Shown: positions 37,169 through 45,558, counted from the stretch's first letter. The stretch is 64,000 nucleotides of DNA from DAISKN01 sp963716925 (GCA_963716925.1 CAVQUX010000018.1:186001-250000); one strand, 5' to 3'. Made by a program: numbers and translations. Notes: generated by a model from the sequence alone, not told the origin.

Positions 37169-38404
37169 CGCGCGCGCCTGCACGATCTCGAACGACGTGG
37201 GCAGATCCTCGACCACGGTCCAGCCCAGGGCGGTCATCTCGCGCTTCGCGACGGCCGAGAGCCTGCCCGTCATGCGCACCTCATGGGGGGTGGCGCCCAG
37301 CTCCGCTTTGGCTCGCTTCGAAACCTCGCCGAGCGCCTTGTCGTAGGCCTCGGTCCAGGAAACCCAATCGACCGGAAGCATGACCACCGCGCGCCCGTCC
37401 TTCGTCTTCGCCACGAGCGCGCGGGAGTCTTCGAGCACCGCGGCTACGGGGGTGGCCTGGTGGAAGGAGGACAGCATCTCGGCGCTCTCCACGAAGAACG
37501 CCGCCTCGCGCTCGCTGACGGCCTCGGCGGCCGTCTCCACGTAGGCGGCGCACCCGGGGACGTTCACGTCGCGCAGGCTCGAGGCGAGGCGCGTGTACAA
37601 CGTGAGCGAAAAGGCCTTGCTGCGATAGAGAGCCGCGATCGTCCCGGTCCCCACTCCCATCTCCGTGAGCTTGCGCTCGTTGATCTTCAGCAGCTCCTCC
37701 GGGTCTTTCCCCCACACGAGGTTTCCGACGTTCGCGGTGCCCTTCACCACGGACGGAACCGGTACCACGATCTTGCCGGCCATCGACCCCGCCTGGTCGA
37801 TCTTACCCAGATCGGTGAGCGCCTTTTTCAGAATTGGATTCGTGGTGTAAGGGTCGACACCCAACTTCTGCGCCCAGTTGCGCGCCGCCGAATTGACTCC
37901 CGAGATCGAGTACGCAATCCCGGTCGCGGCCTCCGCCCCGTCCGCTTTCTCACTCTCATCGTTCATCGCCGCGTCGGCGGTACGTTTGGCTTTGCGCCCG
38001 AGGTTGGTTCCGAAGCGCTTCACTCCGCTTCCGATCCCCTTCGCCGTGCCCTCGGGATCCTCTGCCACCGAAGCCACGCCCTTGCCCACGTTCAGCACCG
38101 ACGTGCCGGCGGCTTTCAGGAACACCTCGCTCTTCGAGATCTCGTCGAGCTGGGCGAGGGCTTTCACCTCGTGGAGACGCATCAGCAGCATGCCCATGCC
38201 CTCTGCCTCGAGCGGTCCGTAGTCGGTCGTGAGCTCGAACAGGTGCATGTAGCCTTCGGTCCCGACGGCAGATGCCACCTGGTGGTGGGGTCCTTGGATC
38301 TGCGAAGGCTCCAGCAGCTCCTTTGCCTGAAAGGTGCGGGGCTTCTCGTACGGGGCGGTCAGGGCGAGCACGGCAGCGATGCGCAAAGGCACAGCGGTCA
38401 TCAT
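36995..38404 (-). CDS. Secreted protein of unknown function, probably 3'-truncated
   Basis: Open from ATG 38404 (short hydrophobic start MMTAVPLRIAAVLALTA) for 469 codons. The genuine part probably ends near 37170 (TVVEDLPTSFEIVQARAW), because the remaining codons are antisense to the AsmA remnant. Features are a Gly/Lys-rich middle (TSVLNVGKGVASVAEDPEGT; KGIGSGVKRFGTNLGRKAKR), NWAQKLGVDPYTTNPILKKA, a helical region, and a segment with YVETAAEAVSEREAAFFVES. The family is not recognised, though the composition fits a conserved acidobacterial secreted protein. Either its natural stop is lost at the junction or the tail is nearly complete. Confidence 0.55.
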   Translation of the reverse strand: MMTAVPLRIAAVLALTAPYEKPRTFQAKELLEPSQIQGPHHQVASAVGTEGYMHLFELTTDYGPLEAEGMGMLLMRLHEVKALAQLDEISKSEVFLKAAGTSVLNVGKGVASVAEDPEGTAKGIGSGVKRFGTNLGRKAKRTADAAMNDESEKADGAEAATGIAYSISGVNSAARNWAQKLGVDPYTTNPILKKALTDLGKIDQAGSMAGKIVVPVPSVVKGTANVGNLVWGKDPEELLKINERKLTEMGVGTGTIAALYRSKAFSLTLYTRLASSLRDVNVPGCAAYVETAAEAVSEREAAFFVESAEMLSSFHQATPVAAVLEDSRALVAKTKDGRAVVMLPVDWVSWTEAYDKALGEVSKRAKAELGATPHEVRMTGRLSAVAKREMTALGWTVVEDLPTSFEIVQARAWRRAPIRVAQAHALRRKETDGSTLSSKAPSIAKGRPVFFVTKASMRPLCRLRSPKAR

Positions 38405-38422
38405 CGTGTGTTTCTAACTCAA

Positions 38423-38608
38423 TCAGCCAAGATCTTCAACGCAGCCGCTGCTCGAGGCGACGTAGATCACGCCCGCCATCGGGTCCGCCACGGCGGGACC
38501 GTCGATATTGGCCCCATCGCAGCCCGCGGGACCGGCTTTTTCGACGTAGGGCCCACCGGCGAAGAACATTGACAGCGAAAATTCCTCCGTGATATCGCTG
38601 GGGCGCAT
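38423..38608 (-). pseudogene. Possible PQQ-type beta-propeller C-terminal fragment
   Basis: A 61-codon open stretch contains MFFAGGPYVEKAGPAGCDGA, NIDGPAVADPMAGVIYVASS and a Cys-containing end. 'DGPAVADP-AGVIYV-S-SGC' resembles the last blade of quinoprotein-like propellers, but no upstream domain is present. Recorded as a weak fragment. Confidence 0.3.
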
Positions 38609-38682
38609 TCACACGATTTCGGTGCCGGAGCCCTCGGCTCGAAACCGTCCATTCCCAGGCCCGGGAAAGGAGTCGTTTTCTG

Positions 38683-39696
38683 ATGAACCCTCTACTGATT
38701 TTGACGGCGCTCGTGAGCGCGAGCTCCGCGATACAAACGGCGGCAACTTCGCTCCCGGAGTACTTGAAGAGAAACCAGTTTACTCAAGAGGACCTGGAAG
38801 CGATCGAGAGCGGGACCCCGATCGCGAAGCTCCTCGAGGCCGAAGAGGAGACGGAGACCCGGATCCTGGGAGTGGTGAAGATCCGCGGAAACCCCGAGGA
38901 CTACATCCGTCGGCAGCGGGACGTGGTGAACTTCGAGAAGGGCACCGGCGTGACCCAGATCGGACTTTTCAGCGACCCTTCGACGGCCGCCGACGTAGCC
39001 GGCCTCACGCTCGACCCCGATGACATCGAGGACTTGAAGAGCTGCGAGCCGGGGAGTTGCGACGTCAAGCTGAGCGATTTCGGCATCAAGGCCTTCGCAG
39101 AACTCGATTGGAAGGCGCCGAATGCCGTTTCGAACGCCCAGAAGCTGGCGCGAGAGATGATCGCCGACTTCATGAACGCCTATCGGAAGGGCGGAAACAC
39201 GTCCTTGAGCGCTTTCCACGACAAGGAGAAGCCTCTCCTGGCGAAGGAGCAATTCGAAGAGATGATTCGATCTCGGAACCTTCCCAAGTACTTTCCGAGT
39301 CTCCACGACTTCTTGATGGATTACCCCGCGGCGACCTTACCGAATGGGCAAGAGATCTTCTACTGGTCCAAGGTCGACTTCGGGCTCAAGCCTGTCATTC
39401 GCGTCAACCACCTCGCGATCTACGAGCCGAAGGAGATCGAATGGGTCCGCTACGCGGTGGCCTCGAAGATGATCTACACCACTCATTACTTCAATACCGG
39501 GCTCGAGGTGAAGTTCCTGGTGGTGTCGCCGGATTCACCGGGCGCCTATTACCTGGTGTCCCTGAATCAGTCCCGAAGCGACGGGCTCACCGGGTTCATC
39601 GGGGCGATGGCAGCGGGGCAGATTCGATCAAAAGCGCGAGGCGGATCGGAGACCTACCTCGGAGCGGTGAAAAAAATCATGGAGGGCGGTAATTAG
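38683..39696 (+). CDS. Secreted protein of unknown function
   Basis: A 337-residue protein from ATG 38683 (gggaaagga upstream). The short hydrophobic leader is MNPLLILTALVSASSAIQTA. The chain is mixed alpha/beta: FTQEDLEAIESGTPIAKLLE, TRILGVVKIRGNPEDYIRRQ, a Cys pair (SCEPGSCD) that could form a disulfide or bind metal, LAREMIADFMNAYRKGGN, IFYWSKVDFGLKPVIRVNHL and YYLVSLNQSRSDGLTGFIG. This resembles conserved secreted proteins of unknown role in Acidobacteriota. The stop codon touches a palindromic element at 39695-39727 that may end transcription. Confidence 0.7.
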   Translation: MNPLLILTALVSASSAIQTAATSLPEYLKRNQFTQEDLEAIESGTPIAKLLEAEEETETRILGVVKIRGNPEDYIRRQRDVVNFEKGTGVTQIGLFSDPSTAADVAGLTLDPDDIEDLKSCEPGSCDVKLSDFGIKAFAELDWKAPNAVSNAQKLAREMIADFMNAYRKGGNTSLSAFHDKEKPLLAKEQFEEMIRSRNLPKYFPSLHDFLMDYPAATLPNGQEIFYWSKVDFGLKPVIRVNHLAIYEPKEIEWVRYAVASKMIYTTHYFNTGLEVKFLVVSPDSPGAYYLVSLNQSRSDGLTGFIGAMAAGQIRSKARGGSETYLGAVKKIMEGGN

Positions 39697-39727
39697 AAGG
39701 GTGCTGAAAAATGCACTTGCACCCTTC
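39695..39727. repeat. REP-like palindrome at convergent gene ends
   Basis: GAAGGGTGC (39696-39704) and GCACCCTTC (39719-39727) form a perfect 9-bp stem around a 14-base loop, directly after the stop of the plus-strand gene and 59 bases before the end of the convergent acyltransferase gene. The left arm extended to 16 bases (agaagggtgctgaaaa, 39695-39710) recurs inverted at 40681-40696. It could act as a terminator in both directions, although no T-run follows, or be a REP/MITE end. Confidence 0.55.
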
Positions 39728-39785
39728 CGAGCTCAGTCGCAGGGCCTCGGCGGCGATCTCGTAGACCGGCCGCGGTGACGCGATT

Positions 39786-40721
39786 CTAGAGATAGTCGAG
39801 GTATGGGCGGAAACGGCGGTGGAACCATCCGAACCAGTGCGCGGGATACTTCCGCACCCACGCGCCGATGACGTCGTTGTGAAACGACCGAGCGGCCGCG
39901 GCGTCTTCGAATGAATCTGAGGGAAACGCCTCGAGGAAGACGTCATAGACGTCGTCCGCACCGAGGATCGCGAGGGCACCCATAAGCGAAGCCCCGGTGC
40001 GCACCTGAAGTCCGGCGATGGCCCGAACCGTCACCGCCGGTCGCCCGAGAAAAAGACCGGGGCCGCCGTGGCGTCCCGGGTGCTGGTCAACGAGGACCGC
40101 GAGGATGCCGTTGCCCCTCAGAATCGAAAGCCCCTTTTTCGCGGCCTTCTCATGCGCGAGTGGGAGAATGCCGGTTGCCCGTCGTCGCGCCTGGAGCCAT
40201 CTCTCGACGTGCGGGTTGTGCATCGGCTTTACGATGACGTGAAGCCCACCCACCGAAGTCCCGAAAACAGAAGCGAGAAGCTCGAAGTTGCCAATGTGCG
40301 CCACGAGCACGACCGTACCCTTCGAGCCCAGCGCGGCCAGGACCTCGCCGCCGTGAAGCCGGTGTGGCGGCGGCTTCAGCCGCAGTCTGAGGGTGTCGAT
40401 GAGGTACTTCCCCATATTCCGATAGAGGTCCCGCAGTAGGGCGTCGTCGGGCCCTTCCACGCCGACGTATCGAAGGTTGGCCGCGACCGTTGAGCGCCGG
40501 ACGCCCAGAATGCGCGCCGTCTCTCCGAGTGCGGCCCCGAGGTGGAGCGCCGCCTTCCGGGGGAGCGACGAGGCGACGATCTCGAGAAGCCGCACTCCCA
40601 AGTACTCCGCCCGCCATCCCCAGGTCCGGCTCGCCTTCGGGAGCGGAGATCGATTCGAGCGCTTGGGAGTCGTGACGACGTTTTCAGCACCCTTCTCCGC
40701 CGCTGGAACGTGCAGCCGCAC
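39786..40721 (-). CDS. LpxL/HtrB-family lysophospholipid (lipid A) acyltransferase
   Basis: A 311-residue inner-membrane-associated enzyme that adds a secondary acyl chain, in this family usually to Kdo2-lipid IVA. Landmarks are EYLGVRLLEIVASSLPRKAA, the catalytic VVLVAHIGNFELLA (H-x4-E), FLGRPAVTVRAIAGLQVRTG, and AHWFGWFHRRFRPYLDYL at the end. I chose GTG 40721 because it overlaps the stop of the barrel remnant upstream (TAGTG) and gives normal length; longer reading upstream belongs to that remnant in another frame. A REP-like half-site falls in codons about 9-14. A shorter start after it is possible. Confidence 0.85.
   Translation of the reverse strand: MRLHVPAAEKGAENVVTTPKRSNRSPLPKASRTWGWRAEYLGVRLLEIVASSLPRKAALHLGAALGETARILGVRRSTVAANLRYVGVEGPDDALLRDLYRNMGKYLIDTLRLRLKPPPHRLHGGEVLAALGSKGTVVLVAHIGNFELLASVFGTSVGGLHVIVKPMHNPHVERWLQARRRATGILPLAHEKAAKKGLSILRGNGILAVLVDQHPGRHGGPGLFLGRPAVTVRAIAGLQVRTGASLMGALAILGADDVYDVFLEAFPSDSFEDAAAARSFHNDVIGAWVRKYPAHWFGWFHRRFRPYLDYL
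40681..40696. repeat. Inverted 16-bp copy of the 39695 repeat arm
   Basis: ttttcagcacccttct is the exact reverse complement of 39695-39710. Together the two copies bound a 1,002-bp segment that contains nearly the whole acyltransferase gene. This copy lacks its own local palindrome partner. No target-site duplication is visible at the flanks. Confidence 0.6.
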
Positions 40722-40945
40722 TAGTAGATCCACTGCAACCGGACCAGGAGCTGGTTCACCACGGCGCGAGGGTATTCGAGGGCGCCATGTTACGGCAAGT
40801 CGAGCGAACTGATAGGAGAACGTAACTCGGCCGGTTGGGGGCTGGGAGGAGATTTTCCGCTCGAGGGCGTCTCCGAAGTCGTCCTCGACATCCTCGCCCA
40901 GGACAGGCGCGCGCTCGCGAGCCGGGTCGAGCTGACATAGCCCGA
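40721..40945 (-). pseudogene. C-terminal remnant of an outer-membrane beta-barrel
   Basis: Minus-strand reading gives DDFGDALERKISSQPPTGRV then TFSYQFARLAV in one frame, and after a shift near 40790 GALEYPRAVVNQLLVRLQWI then Tyr-stop at 40721. Final strands ending in an aromatic residue are typical of large outer-membrane barrels, and 'S-QPP-GR--FSYQFAR' resembles the last strands of DUF5916-type barrels. No upstream part is present. Its stop overlaps the acyltransferase start. Confidence 0.5.
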
Positions 40946-41089
40946 GGGAGTGACGCACGGGACCATCGGCTAGCGTGGGGTGGTCTTCTTCGTCGATGAT
41001 GGAGGCTATCGGTTCCTTTGGGGTGACGATCCCCGGCTCAAGACCCAGGAGTCAACGCAAATGACGTACGGGGCCCTGCCATCGCGCAC

Positions 41090-42394
41090 ATGATAGGGGA
41101 CATCTTTCTCCGCCGCTGGCGGGCGGGGCTGGTTCGGGACGCGGATCACGCGCCCACGCTCTCGCCGCTGTTCGTCCTCCAGCAAGGGGGCGATGTGCTG
41201 CTCGCGGACGTGCGTGCGGCCGGAGACGCGCGCGGGGTGATGGGCCACATCCCCGGAAGCGTCTTCCTCGCCGCCGATCGCGTGCCCCGCGAGCGGCCGG
41301 TGGTGCTCGTCGATGACGACGGTCGGGAGGCGGCGCGCCTGGCGCGGCGCCTCGAGCAGGAGGGGCATCCGCTCGTCGCGGCGCTCGCCGGCGGCCTGGC
41401 GGCGTGGCGCCACCTCGGTCTTCTGACTTCACGGGGGCCAGTGAGGAACGCCGCCCCGGCGCGGACTCTCACCGGCCCGCCGACGGCGGACACCGTGCGA
41501 GCGCACGTGGGCGACCCGCTCGCGGTGCGCTGGATCCAGCTCGCCTCACTCGCTCGACTCAGCCACCTCTCGTGCGTGGATGGGCGCGACGAGCGGGGCG
41601 TGATCGGGACGCCGGGCGGGGATGCCGGCGAGTTCGTGCTCGAGCTTGCCGCGCTCGAGGCGCTTACCGGAACTGCGCTCGACGACGATGCGGTGGCCGC
41701 GGCGCTGCTGGCGCGCCTGGATAGCTTCGGCGAGCTCTACCTGCACACCGACCTTCCCGCGCTCACACGGCTGCTCGAGGCCGCGCGCGCGGAGGGCCGG
41801 CTTTCGATTGCCCTCGCAGCGGTCGAGGACCTGGACGCCTTCGTGCGCTTCCTGCGCAGTCCGGGAGAGGACCGAGAGGAGGCGCTCCTCGCGCTGCTCG
41901 TCGACCCGGCGCACATCGGCTGTGGCCACCTGCGGCTGATGCTGCAGCACGGGGAGGAGTACGGCGTTCGGCAACGCCTGGCGATCGCGGTCCAGCGTGA
42001 GGCCTGGAAGCTCCTGTGGCGAGGGTCGCCGGAGATCCTGGTCACGGCGCTGTCCGGCGGACACAAGGAGTCCGCGGTCCTCAACCTGCGCGTCCACGAG
42101 CCGCTGTGGGGGCTGGCCTACGTCCCGCTGATCTTCCCGCGCATCGCCGGCGAGCAGGTGTTCGTCAATCACCCGGACGCGGTCTCCTTCCTGCGCGAGG
42201 CGCACCTCCAGTTCCTGGTCCGGGAGCCCTCGCCCGTCGGTCTCGAACCCTCGCGCGCTGACGAGTTCCGCTCGGTGATGGAGGAGCTGGGCGCCCGGCA
42301 GCTGTCGGCGACGTTGCGCTATTTGGCCGACGGCCTTCCGATCTACGACGTGACGTTCTACCGGGACGGGAGGGTCGAGGTTCGCGAGCCTTGA
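41090..42394 (+). CDS. Fusion of Cys-less rhodanese-like domain and beta-carbonic-anhydrase-like domain
   Basis: An intact 434-residue cytoplasmic protein. Residues 30-112 look like a rhodanese fold (VLLADVRAAGDARGVMGHIP, LVAALAGGLAAWRHLG), but the active-site loop reads LVDDDGREAARL, with no Cys, so sulfurtransferase activity is not expected. Residues about 145-380 contain CVDGRDERGVIGTPGGDAGE (Cys162-x-Asp164-x-Arg166) and DPAHIGCGHLRLM (His275-x-x-Cys278-Gly). C-x-D-x-R with H-x-x-C-G is the zinc and catalytic dyad signature of beta-class carbonic anhydrases and their LCIB-like relatives. The spacing of 113 residues is about twice that of plain beta enzymes. A role in CO2/bicarbonate or related zinc chemistry is inferred. 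It stands alone; no transporter is adjacent. Confidence 0.6.
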   Translation: MIGDIFLRRWRAGLVRDADHAPTLSPLFVLQQGGDVLLADVRAAGDARGVMGHIPGSVFLAADRVPRERPVVLVDDDGREAARLARRLEQEGHPLVAALAGGLAAWRHLGLLTSRGPVRNAAPARTLTGPPTADTVRAHVGDPLAVRWIQLASLARLSHLSCVDGRDERGVIGTPGGDAGEFVLELAALEALTGTALDDDAVAAALLARLDSFGELYLHTDLPALTRLLEAARAEGRLSIALAAVEDLDAFVRFLRSPGEDREEALLALLVDPAHIGCGHLRLMLQHGEEYGVRQRLAIAVQREAWKLLWRGSPEILVTALSGGHKESAVLNLRVHEPLWGLAYVPLIFPRIAGEQVFVNHPDAVSFLREAHLQFLVREPSPVGLEPSRADEFRSVMEELGARQLSATLRYLADGLPIYDVTFYRDGRVEVREP

Positions 42395-42453
42395 TCGTCG
42401 ACGATAGGCGCGGGCGCTGGACCCGTCGCGGGCTCGCGGAGCATTCAGGGCCG

Positions 42454-42780
42454 TCAGGGACTGACACTGGAGGCGGTGCGAAGGTTGTGCATCACGACGT
42501 AGCTATAGGCGACATTGAAGCCGATGCGGGCGATGAGCGCTGTTTTCCTCTTTCCCCGGTCATGGAGCTTGTCGGTAATCCAGTACATGATGCGGCGATG
42601 TGGCTCAGGACGCGGACGCTTCGGTTGGCCTGCATCGGGTTCGCCTCCTGCAAGCCCGGTCGGGCCAATGCGACCTCGGTAGAAGCCAGTTCAAGCGCCT
42701 GAGACAACGAACATACCGACTCCGAAGGCGTCGAAGGCGCGGCTCGATGGCAGCTCGAAGGCACTAACGTCAATCGCCAT
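42454..42780 (-). CDS. Small membrane protein, DUF5658-like (frameshifted)
   Basis: It is visible only across frames. From ATG 42780 it reads MAIDVSAFELPSSRAFDAFG and VGMFVVSG. After a shift at about 42700 comes ALELASTEVALARPGLQEAN, PMQANRSVRVLSHIAA, and after another at about 42600 MYWITDKLHDRGKRKTALIA, RIGFNVAYSYVVMHNLRTAS and a stop at 42454. 'E-NP-M--N---R' with terminal 'Y--VV-HN' is the pattern of small four-helix proteins of the DUF5658 type. Repaired length is about 108 residues. It is downstream of nothing and convergent to the carbonic-anhydrase-like gene. Confidence 0.5.
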
Positions 42781-42867
42781 CAAGCTGGGCGCGAGCCGCC
42801 GGGCGTTCAGCCGATGTCGACCTCATGACTTCGCGGCGCCGCACTTCTCGCACGCGGTCCGCGTTTT

Positions 42868-45471
42868 TCACTGCCTTCCGTACGCGACCCAGAGGTAGTA
42901 CGGGTTCCGCGGATCGTGGGCCAGGACTTCTCGGAGGGCGTGCCCGGCCTGGTCCTCGTCGCCGGCGAGAGCGTGGAGGGAGAAGCGGTAGAAGCTGAAG
43001 AGCTCTTGACGCTCCGCTTCGACCGCCGGACGGAGCGCGTCGTCAGCGGGAAGCGGCACGTCGGTAGAAAGAGATAAGAGGCGGGGTAACACTCGTTGGA
43101 GCTCTCCGCGGCGAACCCACGCCGCGTGCTCGATGAGCGGGCGGTCGTCGGTCACGGGCGGCGCGTCCCCGGCGAAGCGCTCGAGGCCGTCCCTGTCGGT
43201 CAACCACGTGGCGAGTAACGCCTCCGGCGATTCGATGCCGACCTCCGCGAGCACGGAGCGCACCTCGGGCTGCGAATAGCGGGAGGCGATTCGCGCGCTG
43301 TCGAGCTCGATGGGGCTCGACGATCCGACCAGAAGCACCTCGTGGAGCTCCGTGCTCCAGGCGGTCGCGTGGGGGAATACGTCGAGGAAGCTTTTCACGA
43401 GGGAGCGCGAGTCCTCGTCGTTCTGCGCCGGGAGCGGCCACCACTGCGCCATCAGGCCGTCCGGTTGCAGCCGGGCCCGGCAAAGCTCGTAGAAGTCCCT
43501 CGAGTAGAGGTTCACGACGCCAGCCGCGGACGGCGGCGGCGGCTCGAGGGTGATGAGGTCGTAGCGCTGGGATCGGCGCAGGAGCTCCTGCCGGCCGTCG
43601 CCGATACGAATCTCGAGGCGGGGATCCGTCGATGCCCCCAGGTGGCCCGAGAAGAACGTAGCGGCGTGCACGACGGAAGGGAGAAGCTCGGCCACGACCC
43701 GCGTCGTCAACTGTGGATCGGCGAGGAGCGCACCCGCGGTGATGCCGGTGCCGAAGCCCACGACCAGAGCGCTCCGCGGCTCGCCCCGGTGAACGAGGAG
43801 CGGCAGGAGCGCCTGGAGACGCATGTAGCGCACGGACGTCGGCGCGTCACCGGAGTTCGAAACCCCCTGGATGTAGAGTCGACGGAAGCTCCCGCGGGCC
43901 CCCTCCTGCTCGAGTACGGCCACGGTCCCGCCGGTGTCTTCCGCGTAGAAGACGAGCTTCCCGCCCCGCTTCTCGGCGAGCAGGGTGGCCAGCTTGTCGC
44001 GCGGCGTGAGCGAAAGGATCAGGACGACGAGCACCACCGCTGCGGCGCCGATGCGTGTGTGGCCGCCCCTCAGCACCGCGATACCACCGAGGAGCGTCCC
44101 CGCGACCGCCAGCAACCCGAGCGAGCGAACGAGCCCTAACGACGGCACGAGAACGAAGCCGGTGAGGAGGGTACCCGCGATCCCACCGGCGGTGTTCCAT
44201 GCGAGGGTAGTCCCGACGCTGGAACCGACGCGGTGCGTGCTCGTGATCAGCCGGGCCGCCGCGGGAAAAGCTGCGCCCAGAAACGTCGTGGGCATCAGCA
44301 GCACCAGGGCTGCGGCCACCGCGAAGCGCGCTGAAACCTCGACGGTCTCGCTTCCCGTCGCGCGCATCGCCCACATGCCCGCGAAGGTCTGGGCATCGGG
44401 AAGCCAGGCGCCCAGAAGCGAGACGGTCGCCGCGGCACTCGCTCCCGCGCCGGCCAGAAGGACGCCGAACGCCAGCCAGGGAGCGTGAGCTGTTCGCCCG
44501 CCGAAGCGGGCGAACAGGAAGCTCCCGAGCGCGAGGCCCGAGAGGTACGTGGCCAGCATCACCGCAAAGGCGTGGCTGCGGGTGCTCAGGAACTGGACGA
44601 GCAGCTCGGACCAGACGACCTCGTATCCGAGGGCGACCGCGCCGGCGAACGCGTAGAGGGCGAGGGCGAAGCGGGCATCGCGATGCGTAACTGGCGCCGG
44701 ACCCTCCGCCGGTGAAGGCACGACCGCCGCCCGGTCCGAGGTGCTTCGATCGAGAACCAGCGCCGCCGACGCGACGGACAACCCGAGGGCAGCGGCAAAG
44801 AAGCCCGTGCCCTCGATGCCGAAGGCGGGCACGAGCAGGAAGGGGGTCGCGAGCGTGCCGAGGACCGCGCCGGCGGTGTTCGCCCCGTAGAGAATACCCG
44901 TTGCGGGCGCCACCGCGCCCGCGGTTGGATGCAGCGACCGCAGCAGCGCCGGTAGAGTGCCCCCCATCAGGAAGGCAGGCAAACCCACGAGGCCGAACGG
45001 AAGGGCCCAGGCGAGGGGACCCACTTGGTCCTGGAGCGAAACGAAGAGCGGAGCCGAGCGGGCGAGCGCCAGAGTGGAGAGAAGGCCGAGCGCGGCGACG
45101 CCGGCCTCGAGCCACGCGTACAGCCTCACGGGGCGACGGACGCGGTCGGCGAGGCGACCGAGCAAGGCGCCTCCCAGGGCGAGACCTGCGAAGAAAGCGC
45201 TGAGCGCGACCGAGACGGCGTGGACCTCGACCCCGACCACCCGGCCGAGCTGCCTCACCCAGAGCGTCTCGTACACGAGCGCCGCAGTGCCGGAAGCGAA
45301 GAGAAGCGCAGCGAGGGGAAGCGCCTGGGCGATGCGCCACCGGGCCGCGCGAGATCGCGGCGGGTGCCGCCGCCGCGTCTCGTGGCTTCCGTCGGCGTGC
45401 TCGTCGTCGCGACATGGGCGCGACCAGTCTAGCAGCGGATCGTTCGGGCGTTTTGCTTCCCGGCCGCGCAC
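42868..45471 (-). CDS. Fused membrane transporter-like/spermidine synthase-like protein
   Basis: An 867-residue protein (GTG 45471; an internal later start is possible because the first 45 residues are Arg-rich). Residues about 47-500 hold roughly 12-14 transmembrane helices in two repeated halves: LPLAALLFASGTAALVYETL with LSAFFAGLALGGALLGRLAD, and LYAFAGAVALGYEVVWSELL with LATYLSGLALGSFLFARFGG. Residues about 520-790 form a spermidine synthase-type Rossmann domain: ALVVGFGTGITAGALL, RIGDGRQELL, DLITLEPPPPSAAGVVNLYS. In classical enzymes the last motif is DSSDP-like with a catalytic Asp; here EPPPP replaces it, so aminopropyl transfer is doubtful. A C-terminal TPR-like helix follows. The substrate is unknown. 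Confidence 0.85.
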   Translation of the reverse strand: MRGREAKRPNDPLLDWSRPCRDDEHADGSHETRRRHPPRSRAARWRIAQALPLAALLFASGTAALVYETLWVRQLGRVVGVEVHAVSVALSAFFAGLALGGALLGRLADRVRRPVRLYAWLEAGVAALGLLSTLALARSAPLFVSLQDQVGPLAWALPFGLVGLPAFLMGGTLPALLRSLHPTAGAVAPATGILYGANTAGAVLGTLATPFLLVPAFGIEGTGFFAAALGLSVASAALVLDRSTSDRAAVVPSPAEGPAPVTHRDARFALALYAFAGAVALGYEVVWSELLVQFLSTRSHAFAVMLATYLSGLALGSFLFARFGGRTAHAPWLAFGVLLAGAGASAAATVSLLGAWLPDAQTFAGMWAMRATGSETVEVSARFAVAAALVLLMPTTFLGAAFPAAARLITSTHRVGSSVGTTLAWNTAGGIAGTLLTGFVLVPSLGLVRSLGLLAVAGTLLGGIAVLRGGHTRIGAAAVVLVVLILSLTPRDKLATLLAEKRGGKLVFYAEDTGGTVAVLEQEGARGSFRRLYIQGVSNSGDAPTSVRYMRLQALLPLLVHRGEPRSALVVGFGTGITAGALLADPQLTTRVVAELLPSVVHAATFFSGHLGASTDPRLEIRIGDGRQELLRRSQRYDLITLEPPPPSAAGVVNLYSRDFYELCRARLQPDGLMAQWWPLPAQNDEDSRSLVKSFLDVFPHATAWSTELHEVLLVGSSSPIELDSARIASRYSQPEVRSVLAEVGIESPEALLATWLTDRDGLERFAGDAPPVTDDRPLIEHAAWVRRGELQRVLPRLLSLSTDVPLPADDALRPAVEAERQELFSFYRFSLHALAGDEDQAGHALREVLAHDPRNPYYLWVAYGRQ

Positions 45472-45472
45472 C

Positions 45473-45529
45473 CTACGGGAAGATGCGGCTCCAGTCGTTC
45501 TTCATGTCGACAACGGTCCAGCGCCGCAT
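45473..45529 (-). pseudogene. Duplicated C-terminal tail of a HAD phosphatase
   Basis: The 18 codons MRRWTVVDMKNDWSRIFP plus a stop match the last residues of the secreted HAD protein upstream (GWTVVDMKNDWKVIYPFENR). The tail lies after the 2H phosphoesterase gene, as if a second HAD gene had been lost except for its end. Confidence 0.6.
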
Positions 45530-45558
45530 GACCAGCGAGAAGGTGCCATTTCGGCGCC

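Noticed and set aside
40975..41092. Open plus-strand peptide (VFFVDDGGYRFLWGDDPRLK)
   Set aside because: Looks protein-like but has stops just upstream and no recognised family; too short to call a remnant.
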